Source: JAZDCZ01 sp046757925
GTDB lineage: Bacteria > Gemmatimonadota > Gemmatimonadetes > Gemmatimonadales > GWC2-71-9
Assembly (NCBI GenBank): GCA_046757925.1
Contig: JBHHZE010000019.1
Location: forward strand, 1-53,613
Length of the DNA: 53,613 nt
Direction of reading: 5' to 3'
Shown here: positions 1-6,961 of the stretch, piece after piece
Layout: each line of letters opens with the position of its first letter
Numbering within the stretch: position 1 is the first letter of the stretch
Translations under genes and position numbers: made by a program
The notes under the pieces: generated by a model
What the model saw: only the letters and a program-made list of their open reading frames with translations
What the model was told of the DNA's origin: nothing
Database searches by the model: none

Positions 1-391
1 AGAACTCAACTATGCTCCATGGAGAGTCGACCGACCACACGTACCGCCCCTCGGGATCGAACACGTCGAACACCGTGCGCTCGCTATGCGTGACCCGTCT
101 GACCCAAAGGCGGCCTTCATCATCCAAATCGATGTTTTCGGTAAACGGATGGATGTCGGGAATCTCCGATCCATCCAGTTTCGCATACCGGTTAGTACGC
201 TCCATCAGTCTCTCGAGGTTCGCAATTGCCCTGGCACGCTCCTCGGAGGTCACAGCGAGGCGGACCGGCGGTGTAGGAGCAAAGGCATTACTCTCACAAA
301 TCGCGAACAGTCGCGGCACTCGGCGCCGGAGGCACAACAAACCCGACAGATCGCCGCCGCACTGTAATGGCGCGGGATCACTGCGTGCCGG
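1..391 (-). pseudogene. 5'-truncated beta-propeller protein fragment, runs off left edge
   Basis: Reading leftwards, an open frame starts just after an in-frame TGA (392-394) and continues past base 1. Its translation includes FTENIDLDDEGRLWVRR and FDVFDPEGRYVW, which is the style of the last blades of secreted 6-bladed/NHL-like propellers such as the two neighbouring genes. The region before it carries no N-terminal propeller sequence, because the next gene ends at 434. It is therefore either a 5'-truncated relic or a short gene with a non-ATG start (GTG at 253-251 is one option, without a Shine-Dalgarno). The rest of the gene lies outside the window. The family resemblance is by eye. Confidence 0.5.
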
Positions 392-433
392 TCAGCAACA
401 GCTGCCGGCACGCTAACGTGAATTCGCCCGACA

Positions 434-1663
434 TCATCGCTTCGGGACAGGTTGTCTGGTCGCGACACTCGCGCCATCCGCTGACGGCCGGTTCAGGGCA
501 TATTCAAGTACCGACTCCAATCCGGTATCATCGCGCTTGACTCCCAGGACGAAATCAGAGCCAATCTGTTGGACCTCGATACCGGCTGGCAAAGTCGCTG
601 TGCCGATCTCCACGCCGTTTCTACTGAGAACCAAAAATCGCTGGGCTTCCCGCTCGTCCAGAGTAAACAAACGCACCCAAATCTCACCATCAGGGCCGGG
701 ACTTACAGTTGAAACCAGCGGCATGGTCCGTGGCAGGAGTCCGGCATCGAACATAGCTTGCACCTTTGCACTATCAACCGGAGATCCAGCGGCCGCCAGT
801 GCGCGCGTTCGGCATCGCTCCAGACCCGGCTCATCGAAGGGCTGCGGTCTCAAAGAAAGCCGCACAGACACGACAGATTCTCCACTGCCGTCGAACGCGC
901 GCGTCTCCCCCGTCCCCTTATCCACAAACCATACCCGGTCCTGCGAAACGACTACTACAACTCCCCCTGCAAACGGGTACGGGTCTATGGCTGTCGGGAT
1001 GGGCCCATTCGGCCACCGGTACGAGAAGAACCACTGACGTGTAGCAAGCTCGAACCAAGTCATGGTGCCGTCTTCGCCGTCCCTAACGTTGGAAAACAAT
1101 CCGTAGCGCACCGTATCCGGTGTAAGCTTGCCTAACTCGGGAGCGCTGCTCAGAACTCTGAAAGTCATGCCTCGTTGCACGAGCAACTCCCCGGTTGACA
1201 ATCTGTCTAGTGGCGTCACTAGCGGCACCGTATCGACTCTCGGTCGGACACTCCAGAGATAGCCCCGCGCCGGCGAGAACGCCTTGACGTCCGGCGGTCC
1301 CATGGGGGGCTGTCCGAACGTGAAAACGGTGTCTCCATACAGTGTCAGAAGAAACCGTCCCGACAACTCTGCCGGACCTCGCCCACGGCCGGCCAGAATG
1401 CGTTGCAACCGCCGCTCGCGATCAAACACGCGAAGCGGCGTGCCTCCTTGGTCGCCGATGACAAGCCGCCCACCGGGCAAACGTCGCACAGAAATATCCG
1501 AGAAAAGTCTATCTGGGTCACCGTCGTCCGCCATAACCCAGATGGGCTGCTCGCTGATGTCGAACAGGGGTAGCGACGTGCGCCGCTCATCGTCTACCCC
1601 TCCCTTGCAGCTCGTCGTGGCCCAAACAACCACACAGGCTACCAAAGCACGGCGAATGTTCAT
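434..1663 (-). CDS. 6-bladed beta-propeller lipoprotein
   Basis: 409 residues. The ATG at 1663 gives a type II signal peptide with lipobox TTSC (Cys19), so the protein is probably anchored on the periplasmic or outer-membrane side. The mature part has repeated blade-like motifs (GGRLVIGDQGG, LRVFDRERRLQRIL, VWFVDKGTG) typical of 6-bladed propellers and NHL-like repeats. The frame stays open to 2014, but that upstream part is antisense-like and overlaps the neighbouring gene, so the lipobox-bearing ATG is preferred. It lies 64 bases downstream of another propeller gene of similar layout, probably a tandem paralogue pair. No catalytic residues are evident and the ligand is unknown. Confidence 0.75.
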   Translation of the reverse strand: MNIRRALVACVVVWATTSCKGGVDDERRTSLPLFDISEQPIWVMADDGDPDRLFSDISVRRLPGGRLVIGDQGGTPLRVFDRERRLQRILAGRGRGPAELSGRFLLTLYGDTVFTFGQPPMGPPDVKAFSPARGYLWSVRPRVDTVPLVTPLDRLSTGELLVQRGMTFRVLSSAPELGKLTPDTVRYGLFSNVRDGEDGTMTWFELATRQWFFSYRWPNGPIPTAIDPYPFAGGVVVVVSQDRVWFVDKGTGETRAFDGSGESVVSVRLSLRPQPFDEPGLERCRTRALAAAGSPVDSAKVQAMFDAGLLPRTMPLVSTVSPGPDGEIWVRLFTLDEREAQRFLVLSRNGVEIGTATLPAGIEVQQIGSDFVLGVKRDDTGLESVLEYALNRPSADGASVATRQPVPKR

Positions 1664-1727
1664 CGCGCCCGCCAAATCGGCAGGAGCGCGGAGGCTTTCG
1701 GGACGCCGCTTCGCACGGCCGAACAGC

Positions 1728-2891
1728 TCAGCGGCGGCCAGTGCGCTCGCTCGCACCGCGCTCCCCCCGTCTCGCATACGGCGGCGGTGGAACCCGCACT
1801 TTGGTTTCGCGTGGCGCGGTGCGGGGACTGACCGCTGCAGGCAGGACATACGATGCCAGCCACACACTGTCCTGATGCTGACTGAGGACAAACAGCCGGT
1901 ACCGGCTTGCAGCCACCCGCAGGGCCCGCCGCACCAACAGCATCGTCTCGATGTACTTGCCTGACCGGTCATAGAAATCGACAAGGCTGCCCGCATGAGC
2001 CGTGCGGCCCCCAAAAAGAATCGCGACCCCTCCCGGGAAACTCGTCGCGTCCAGCGCGGTCAAGACCCGGGATGAGCGCGTCACCCGCCGTGTCAGGTTG
2101 GCGTACCACGACTCCGCCCTCGGCGGCTCTATAAACGGACCCAGCGCGTGTGTCTCCGAATCGGAAACGACGACGACCGTCGACATGCGCGGCGTCCAGA
2201 GAACACATGGCCCCTCAAGAGAGCCGCCGAAGCGGAGGTCAGTCCAGTCTACGTGAGGGTTGTCCAGCACCTCGCGCGGAAACCGTAGCGTCCACTCATC
2301 TGCCGGCGGTTCGATCCTCTGAATGAACACCCAACCAGGTCTGGCGTCATCGAGAAAGGCGATCGCCCGCTCGCCAAGGGCGCATGCCCGCCGCACGAAA
2401 CCGTAATGTCCCAGTTGAGTAATCGTGGCGCGGTAGCCAGCCACGTTCTGGCTCGTCACCCGGCCCGTCTCGCTATCCAGAAACCAGGCGGCCCCGTCCG
2501 CCGTTACCCCAACGACTTCCGTGGGGAAACCAATTGCTGGTGCTGGATGCCGCTGAGGCCATTCGTCCGATAATGCCTGTATGGAGGGATATGCGGGGAG
2601 TTGAAACATGAACTCCCAGATCGTGCGCGGAGAGTCCTGCAGCATTACGACGAGTCCACCGCCGGCTCGGAACGCCAAAGCAGTAATCCGGCCTCCGGGG
2701 CCGGCCATGTCCTCCACTTCCCACTCGCGCACCTCCCATTCGGGCCTGGCCACCGCAAGCGGCGAACGCAGAGAGTCGGGCGCCTCCGTATCGACTAGTC
2801 TCCCGCTTCGATCTGCGGAGCACCCGTTCACCAGAAATACAGGGGACAAGAGGGCGCTCAACACGCTAGCCCTGTATATATCTAGACCCAT
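1728..2891 (-). CDS. Beta-propeller-type lipoprotein (paralogue of the next gene)
   Basis: 387 residues. The start at 2891 (MGLDIYRAS...) gives a hydrophobic segment and lipobox VNGC with Cys24; the ATG 36 bases upstream would put charged residues ahead of the signal. Motifs such as AWFLDSETGRV resemble VWFVDKGTGE in the adjacent propeller protein. The C-terminal ~30 residues are Arg/Pro-rich and not propeller-like, so the natural end may have been altered by a frameshift. Its start overlaps the end of the DsbA-like reading frame by ten bases. Function unknown. In Bacteroidota, comparable propellers co-occur with small cysteine-containing peptides, and such a peptide lies 0.8 kb upstream here. 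Confidence 0.7.
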   Translation of the reverse strand: MGLDIYRASVLSALLSPVFLVNGCSADRSGRLVDTEAPDSLRSPLAVARPEWEVREWEVEDMAGPGGRITALAFRAGGGLVVMLQDSPRTIWEFMFQLPAYPSIQALSDEWPQRHPAPAIGFPTEVVGVTADGAAWFLDSETGRVTSQNVAGYRATITQLGHYGFVRRACALGERAIAFLDDARPGWVFIQRIEPPADEWTLRFPREVLDNPHVDWTDLRFGGSLEGPCVLWTPRMSTVVVVSDSETHALGPFIEPPRAESWYANLTRRVTRSSRVLTALDATSFPGGVAILFGGRTAHAGSLVDFYDRSGKYIETMLLVRRALRVAASRYRLFVLSQHQDSVWLASYVLPAAVSPRTAPRETKVRVPPPPYARRGERGASERTGRR

Positions 2892-3520
2892 AGACCTAGT
2901 GTTACGTCCCGGAAATAAATAATGCAAGCGGTTCGACCTCTTGAATGATGGAGTCGGGGGTGGCGGTTCAGACGAAAGGCTGTGAAGTGCACATGAAGTC
3001 GCTGCCGTCGAGCCAGCCCGGCCTTGACAGCTTCAGGGTCTCTTGCCGGTACGGCTACACTCCGAAGAACTCGAACCAGCGCTGCACCGTGCTCTGGGAG
3101 ACGCCCGTATGATCGACCCAACAAACGGCCGATCAGACTTGCACAGATAGCAGCCAGTGCAGCCACTCGCGCCTGTGGATGAACAGGCAAGGGGAGTTGC
3201 ACAACAGCAATACGCAGGCCATCACTCACCGCTGAATCGACCGGTCCACTGGCAGCGCGGCAAAAAGGGCACTCGTAGTCCGAGAACTCTATAATCTCAG
3301 GTCCACCTCCACTGTCATACAATGGGGCGGCCGTAGCCGCCAAGGACCCCCAATGCCGCTTGGCCGCTTGCTCTGTGTGTCGTCGAGCCACCCAGCGACT
3401 GACAGCAACGCGGATCGGCGCTCCCGGGCGGAGGAACACTATGAGCGAAATTAGAAGCACGACTACTGTTAGGGCGTCGAGGAGCGACGGTCTTGGAATC
3501 GAACGGGATCGAAGGACCAT
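2882..3520 (-). pseudogene. DsbA-like thioredoxin-fold membrane protein with broken 3' half
   Basis: The ATG at 3520 (third of three consecutive ATGs) has a GGAGG eight bases upstream. Residues 12-30 form a membrane anchor. Residues 74-90 (PEIIEFSDYECPFCRAA) are the hallmark of DsbA-family thiol oxidoreductases with a CPFC active site at about 84-87, and the following VQLPLPVHPQA fits the cis-Pro strand region. After AAICASLIGRLL the translation becomes Arg-rich and unlike the family, so a frameshift or insertion near 3120 is likely. An intact homologue would be expected to oxidise or reduce disulfides in the envelope, for example in the Cys-rich peptide encoded just upstream. Alternatively it is a short divergent but functional protein. 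Confidence 0.55.
3055..3120 (-). other. Possible transposase helix-turn-helix fragment
   Basis: In the frame shifted relative to the DsbA-like gene, bases 3120-3058 translate to a stretch containing GVSQSTVQRWFEFF, which reads like a recognition helix from a transposase or HTH protein, followed directly by TAG. It starts exactly where the DsbA-like sequence loses family resemblance. This would fit insertion of a now-decayed element, but the stretch is short and could be chance. Confidence 0.2.
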
Positions 3521-3680
3521 CATCATGCCCTCCATGCCACCCGAAACCGCCGATCGTGAGGGCCACACCTCCAGATGCCGCTAGGAAAAGCACAAGGCGA
3601 CACCTTTGCTAGCTGTAGTTCCAAACTCAAAGGCATTGGAGGGTACACGCGCACGGAAGATTATCACCAATTCCATCTCT

Positions 3681-3890
3681 TCACTGGACGCTGCAGAAAT
3701 TGAACCAAAACGTACCGTAGGAACAGTGATATTCGCAAACGCATCCACTGACGCGTCCGGTCATTCCACAAGTCCCGAATTCCGAAGAATAAAAGGCATT
3801 GGGACAGGAATCACTTGGATCCTGCGCCAAACCCTGCTCTGTACCGAGTGCGAGCGCTAGAAGCGCCAAAGCGAAACGAAGACCGCGCAT
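3681..3890 (-). CDS. Small secreted peptide with six mature cysteines
   Basis: 69 residues. The ATG at 3890 is preceded at good spacing by AGGAGG, the strongest ribosome-binding site nearby. Residues 1-23 (MRGLRFALALLALALG..) form a clear Sec signal peptide ending ...GLAQ. The ~45-residue mature part has six cysteines (SC, TC, GC, VC, HC, FC contexts), enough for three disulfides. It lies just upstream, same strand, of a DsbA-like gene and two beta-propeller lipoproteins. No family was recognised with certainty. By layout it resembles the NVEALA-type small peptides found beside 6-bladed propeller genes in Bacteroidota, but this is analogy, not demonstrated homology. Confidence 0.65.
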   Translation of the reverse strand: MRGLRFALALLALALGTEQGLAQDPSDSCPNAFYSSEFGTCGMTGRVSGCVCEYHCSYGTFWFNFCSVQ

Positions 3891-4277
3891 TGAACCCTCC
3901 TGTCTCTTTGAGAAATCACAACACTGGCCACGGCGGATCAACCAGCCTGGTGCATCGGACCGCAGGATACCTTTCGGACTTCATCAATCAACCTAGCGGA
4001 CGACACGTGGCGCAACAGTCCAAAGCCCCACTTTCAGGGCCAAACCCACCGCCCGTGAGACCAAAGTCCTCGCATACGTCCCATGCGCAACAACCATGTG
4101 CTGAATGGTCGCCTGACGCAATATCAAAACACGACACACCACTATCAAAACGCGACATTCTTGCGATTCAATCGCCCAAAATCGCCAAAATCACAAAACA
4201 ACTTCGAACTCATCGCCGAATACCCTAGCGTCAGGCCGTTTTCATCTGCACCTTCTTGGACCGGGAGAACCGAGATA
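3891..4277. other. Intergenic region with two 15-bp direct repeats
   Basis: No gene is supported in these ~390 bases. They are locally A-rich on the plus strand. Two near-identical 15-mers (TATCAAAACRCGACA, 14 of 15 matching) at 4122-4136 and 4143-4157 are 21 bases apart start to start, about two helical turns, which would suit a dimeric DNA-binding protein. They lie ~120 bases upstream of the broken response-regulator-like gene. Function inferred only from spacing. Confidence 0.3.
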
Positions 4278-4563
4278 ATGACCGACACTTCAGCGATCGT
4301 GGCCGTCTGCTTGGCGGACCCCCGTGCACGAGAACTCGCCCTCAAAACAATTGCACGTGAGGGTGCGACGGGTCGTAGCGTCTCGATCGCTGAGATTCAA
4401 GACGCATGTAGAATTCGGGGGGGGATAAAATCGTCCTTCCCTGGGACATCCTCATCTACGATCTCGCGCCGAGGGATGGCAGTGTCCTCGACCTGCTCGA
4501 GTCCCTGCACCAGAACCACCAGGCACTGCAACTACTGATCTACACCCAACCACGCGGTGCAGG
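4278..4563 (+). pseudogene. Response-regulator receiver-like gene, frameshifted at an 8-G run
   Basis: From ATG 4278 the frame reads MTDTSAIVAVCLADPRA... and then meets a run of eight G (4417-4424). Beyond it, the frame displaced by one base reads DKIVLPWDILIYDLAPRDGS followed by VLDLLESLH, the pattern around the phospho-acceptor Asp of receiver domains. Six or nine G would join the two halves. The domain then ends abruptly near 4563, where an antisense sigma-factor fragment begins, and no output domain follows. This may be a decayed gene, a sequencing error in the homopolymer, or slip-strand variation; the missing 3' part favours decay. Confidence 0.45.
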
Positions 4564-4760
4564 TAGTGCCCACGGGCGCGTTCATGATCTCGGCAACCTC
4601 GTCATACGATCGCTCTTCTACATAATGCAGCACGAACTAGCGGCGGTACTCCGGTCTCAGCCGTCCAACGGCGCGCTCGAGAGCAGCGGCGAACTCGCCG
4701 AGGTCCGTGCGGGCGGTTGGTGTATCGCGCGGTGCCAGTACGCGTAGAGCCCGCCGATCG
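4532..4760 (-). pseudogene. ECF sigma factor region 4 fragment with in-frame stop
   Basis: Translating 4759 to 4532 on the minus strand gives a stretch with LGEFAAALERAVGRLRPEY, then an in-frame TAG, then FVLHYVEERSYDEVAEIMNA and PVGTT. This closely follows sigma-70 region 4 of ECF sigma factors (leucine-rich helix, then LxxxxxxSYxEIAExxxxPxGT). The usual continuation (VKSRLHRAR) is lost and region 2 is absent, so this is a relic. It overlaps the broken receiver-like frame on the other strand, marking the region as a site of rearrangement. Confidence 0.55.
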
Positions 4761-4770
4761 ATCCGAGGCC

Positions 4771-5931
4771 CTACTTCGCCGCAAACGCCTTGCGGAGACG
4801 CTCGATCAAACCGGGAAGGTTGCAGGAAGCACGGTAATCATCACCCGTCGATCGCCCGGTTTGCGACACGAGGAATCGTCGCGAGATACCGATCATGTCG
4901 GCGGCCTTGTCCAGCCGGCTCATGTCCGCAGGACCCGGGGAAGCCGTGAGTTTGATCTCGATCGCACATTGCTCGGTGCCGAGATCCAGCACCAGGTCGA
5001 GTTCGTGCCCGTCGCTGGTCCTGAAGTAATACGACTCGAAGGCGATGCCGGCCGACGCCAATTCACCGAGCACCTGTTCGATCATGAAGCCCTCCCAGCT
5101 GGCACCCACCCACGGTTGCGACAACAAGGCGCGACGGTCCGGGGTGTTGAGGAGAGCGTGGAGCAGGCCGCTGTCGCGCCAGTAGATCTTCGGGCTCTTC
5201 ACCAGCCGCTTGCGGATGTTGACTTGGTACGGCTGGAGGCGACGGATCAGGAAGGCGCCGACGAGGTAGTCGAGGTAGGTGTTCACGGTCTGGTACGAGA
5301 GCCCGAGACTCTGTCCCAGTTGCGAGGCGTTCCAGACCTGGCCGTGCACTGCCGCGAGTATGCGTAACAGCCGGTCCGTCACTTGCGGCTTGGCGGGGAG
5401 GCCCCAGGCCGGCAGATCGCGCTGGGCTAGCAACGCCAGGTAGTCGAGCTGCCATCGCGGGTACTGCCCCGGGCGGAGCACGCCGCCGTCGGGGTATCCG
5501 CCGCATAGCCAGAGGCGGTCTGCGGAAGTCTTGCGCTTCACCTCGCTCGAGAGGAACGGCGTGAGTTCGATCTGTGACAGGCGGCCGGCCAGCGATTCGG
5601 ATACCTGCGTCATGAGCCGTGGAGATACCGACCCGAGTAGCAGAAACCGTCCGTTGCGCTTGCGGTCTCGGTCGATGGCCGCGCGGATTCGAGGGAAGAC
5701 CTCGGGCCAAGTTTGAGCCTCATCGAGGATCAGCAGATCTCTGGCGGCCACTCGGTCGGCCCACTCCAGGTCCAGCCGGAGACGTTCGGGCTCCTGCTCG
5801 AGATCGAAGTAGGCTCCGGCGAGCGACCGTCCCAGCGTCGTCTTGCCGCACTGGCGCGGCCCGAGAACGGCGACAGCGGGGTACGTCGCCAGCCGCCTTC
5901 GCAATTCCGGTGTGATACGTCGTGGTAGCAT
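4771..5931 (-). CDS. AAA ATPase with C-terminal DUF4143 (AAA_14 family)
   Basis: 386 residues. Walker A is GPRQCGKT (24-31) and Walker B is DLLILDEAQ (about 65-73). The middle carries a winged-helix-like segment. The C-terminal third has HELDLVLDLG and CAIEIKL, the acidic/Lys pattern of the PD-(D/E)XK-like fold seen in DUF4143. Members are widespread, often beside toxin-antitoxin genes, and their role is poorly defined. ATG 5931 is preferred over the upstream TTG at 5940, because a promoter-like element (TTGCAG, 16 bases, TATATT at 5944-5939) would make the mRNA begin almost at this ATG. An 18-bp palindrome fills the promoter spacer. A second, decayed copy of the C-terminal part lies ~1.9 kb away. 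Confidence 0.85.
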   Translation of the reverse strand: MLPRRITPELRRRLATYPAVAVLGPRQCGKTTLGRSLAGAYFDLEQEPERLRLDLEWADRVAARDLLILDEAQTWPEVFPRIRAAIDRDRKRNGRFLLLGSVSPRLMTQVSESLAGRLSQIELTPFLSSEVKRKTSADRLWLCGGYPDGGVLRPGQYPRWQLDYLALLAQRDLPAWGLPAKPQVTDRLLRILAAVHGQVWNASQLGQSLGLSYQTVNTYLDYLVGAFLIRRLQPYQVNIRKRLVKSPKIYWRDSGLLHALLNTPDRRALLSQPWVGASWEGFMIEQVLGELASAGIAFESYYFRTSDGHELDLVLDLGTEQCAIEIKLTASPGPADMSRLDKAADMIGISRRFLVSQTGRSTGDDYRASCNLPGLIERLRKAFAAK

Positions 5932-5938
5932 GTCTTGC

Positions 5939-5966
5939 AATATAGAAATTCATTTCTATTCTGCAA
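5939..5966 (-). promoter_or_regulatory. Promoter with embedded palindrome upstream of the DUF4143 ATPase
   Basis: A minus-strand -35-like TTGCAG (5966-5961), 16-base spacer and -10-like TATATT (5944-5939) are overlaid by a perfect palindrome with 8-bp arms (ATAGAAAT TC ATTTCTAT, 5942-5959). The predicted transcript would begin within a base or two of the ATG (5931), implying a leaderless mRNA. A palindrome over the spacer is a classic repressor or autoregulator site. The binding protein is unknown. Confidence 0.5.
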
Positions 5967-6020
5967 ATCGACTTCGGTGGTCCTTACCGCTTGACCCTGA
6001 CCACTTCCCGTCACAGATGA

Positions 6021-6060
6021 TATTATCTACGATATGAAAACGATATCGGTGGCGATATCG
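6021..6060 (+). promoter_or_regulatory. Toxin-antitoxin promoter with three CGATAT repeats
   Basis: A -10-like TATTAT (6021-6026) lies just upstream of the antitoxin ATG at 6034, which has no Shine-Dalgarno, so the transcript may be leaderless. CGATAT occurs three times at 6030, 6041 and 6053, about one helical turn apart, the last two within the palindromic octamer CGATATCG. RHH antitoxins commonly autoregulate through tandem half-sites spaced this way, so this is a plausible operator, although it extends into the coding region. Confidence 0.4.
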
Positions 6061-6276
6061 CCGGACGACTACCAGGCCTTCCAGCGGGCTGCGAAGCAGC
6101 AGGGTCGGCCGGTGGCCCAACTCATCCGCGAAGCGATGGCCCACTACCGGGCGGAGCGTTTGGAAGAGCGCACACGACTGTCCGAGTTGCCCGTGCTGCC
6201 CGGGCATGGGCCGGTGGGTGAGTTGCCGGGGCGCGCCGAGATCTGGAACGAAGTGTTCGAGCGCGACACCGAGTGA
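6034..6276 (+). CDS. Ribbon-helix-helix antitoxin (CopG/VapB-like)
   Basis: 80 residues. The N-terminus MKTISVAISPDDYQAFQRAA is a typical RHH beta-strand plus helix A, and QLIREAMAHYRAE is helix B. The C-terminal ~30 residues (LSELPVLPGHGPVGELPGR..) are the expected flexible toxin-binding tail. Its stop overlaps the GTG start of the downstream PIN gene by four bases (GTGA), so the pair is translationally coupled. It probably binds its own promoter, where three CGATAT repeats overlap the start codon. The pairing is secure from context; the exact RHH subfamily is not. Confidence 0.85.
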   Translation: MKTISVAISPDDYQAFQRAAKQQGRPVAQLIREAMAHYRAERLEERTRLSELPVLPGHGPVGELPGRAEIWNEVFERDTE

Positions 6277-6746
6277 TCCAGGCCGTCGATACCAACGTCC
6301 TGGTATACGCGCACCTGCCGACGACGGCGGAACACGAGCGGGTACGTCGGTTCCTACACAAGCGGCTCGCCGCACCCCGCGTGACACTCGCGGTCACGCC
6401 GATGGTGTTGCACGAACTGGTGCACGTCATCACCGATCCCAGGCGGTTCGACCCGCCGGTCACGATGAGTGAAGGGCGGGCCATCGCGCGCCTGTATCTC
6501 GGCCGGTCCAACGTCACTTGTCTCGCGCCCGACGAGGAGGCAATTGCCGACGCCTTCGCGCTCCTCGAGCACCACCAGCTCGGCCGCAAGCGGATCGCGG
6601 ACACGCTGCTCGCAGCCACCCTGCTCCGGCATGGCGTGGGCGAGATCATCACATGCAATTCGGCAGATTTCGCCCCGTTCGCCGGGCTCAGCGTGGTCGA
6701 CCCGCGCCACTGGCCGACCCCCAACGGACGGGCGTCTTCAAAGTGA
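6273..6746 (+). CDS. vapC: PIN-domain toxin (VapC-like ribonuclease)
   Basis: 157 residues from a GTG that overlaps the antitoxin stop. The PIN acidic residues are visible: Asp6 (AVDTNVLVYA), Glu48 (VLHELVHV), Asp110 (RIADTLLAAT) and Asp132 (NSADFAPF). These residues coordinate metal in VapC endoribonucleases that cut tRNA or rRNA. A full-length domain with all four acidic positions suggests an active toxin. The pair sits between the intact DUF4143 ATPase and a relic of a second one, as is common in defence or addiction clusters. Confidence 0.88.
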   Translation: MIQAVDTNVLVYAHLPTTAEHERVRRFLHKRLAAPRVTLAVTPMVLHELVHVITDPRRFDPPVTMSEGRAIARLYLGRSNVTCLAPDEEAIADAFALLEHHQLGRKRIADTLLAATLLRHGVGEIITCNSADFAPFAGLSVVDPRHWPTPNGRASSK

Positions 6747-6849
6747 ACCCCGATTCGCTGCTCGCGGCGTTATTAGCGGCTCGAGCGGAGACGGTGTCTC
6801 GACGCCGAGTGGCGCCGGACGGTGCGGTAGGGGACGCGGGTTTCAGAGC

Positions 6850-6892
6850 CGCGGATCCCGGGAACGCCGAGAGTTTGACCCCGATCGCACAT
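6850..6892 (-). pseudogene. Relic of a second DUF4143 ATPase C-terminus
   Basis: Bases 6850-6892 align without gaps to 4927-4969 inside the DUF4143 ATPase gene at 35 of 43 positions (about 81%). In the matching frame they give RCAIGVKLSAFPGSAAL against QCAIEIKLTASPGPADM. No other part of the gene is detectable around it, so this is a short remnant of a homologous gene once present downstream of the toxin-antitoxin pair. The remaining 6747-6961 bases show no gene. Confidence 0.55.
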
Positions 6893-6961
6893 CGAAGCCA
6901 CGTATTTGCGAAGACTCACGCGCTAGCAGCGCTGATGCAGGATGACCGCCCCGACCGCCAG

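Noticed and set aside
3315..3593. Hydrophobic frame starting LFLAASGGVALTIGGFGWHGG on the minus strand
   Set aside because: Short hydrophobic run that becomes Pro/Ser/Arg-rich; overlaps the better supported DsbA-like start. Could be the tail of a lost membrane gene but is not supportable.
6920..6932. Small GCGCT/AGCGC hairpin after the PNP gene as terminator
   Set aside because: Only a 5-bp stem with a 3-base loop and no T-run.
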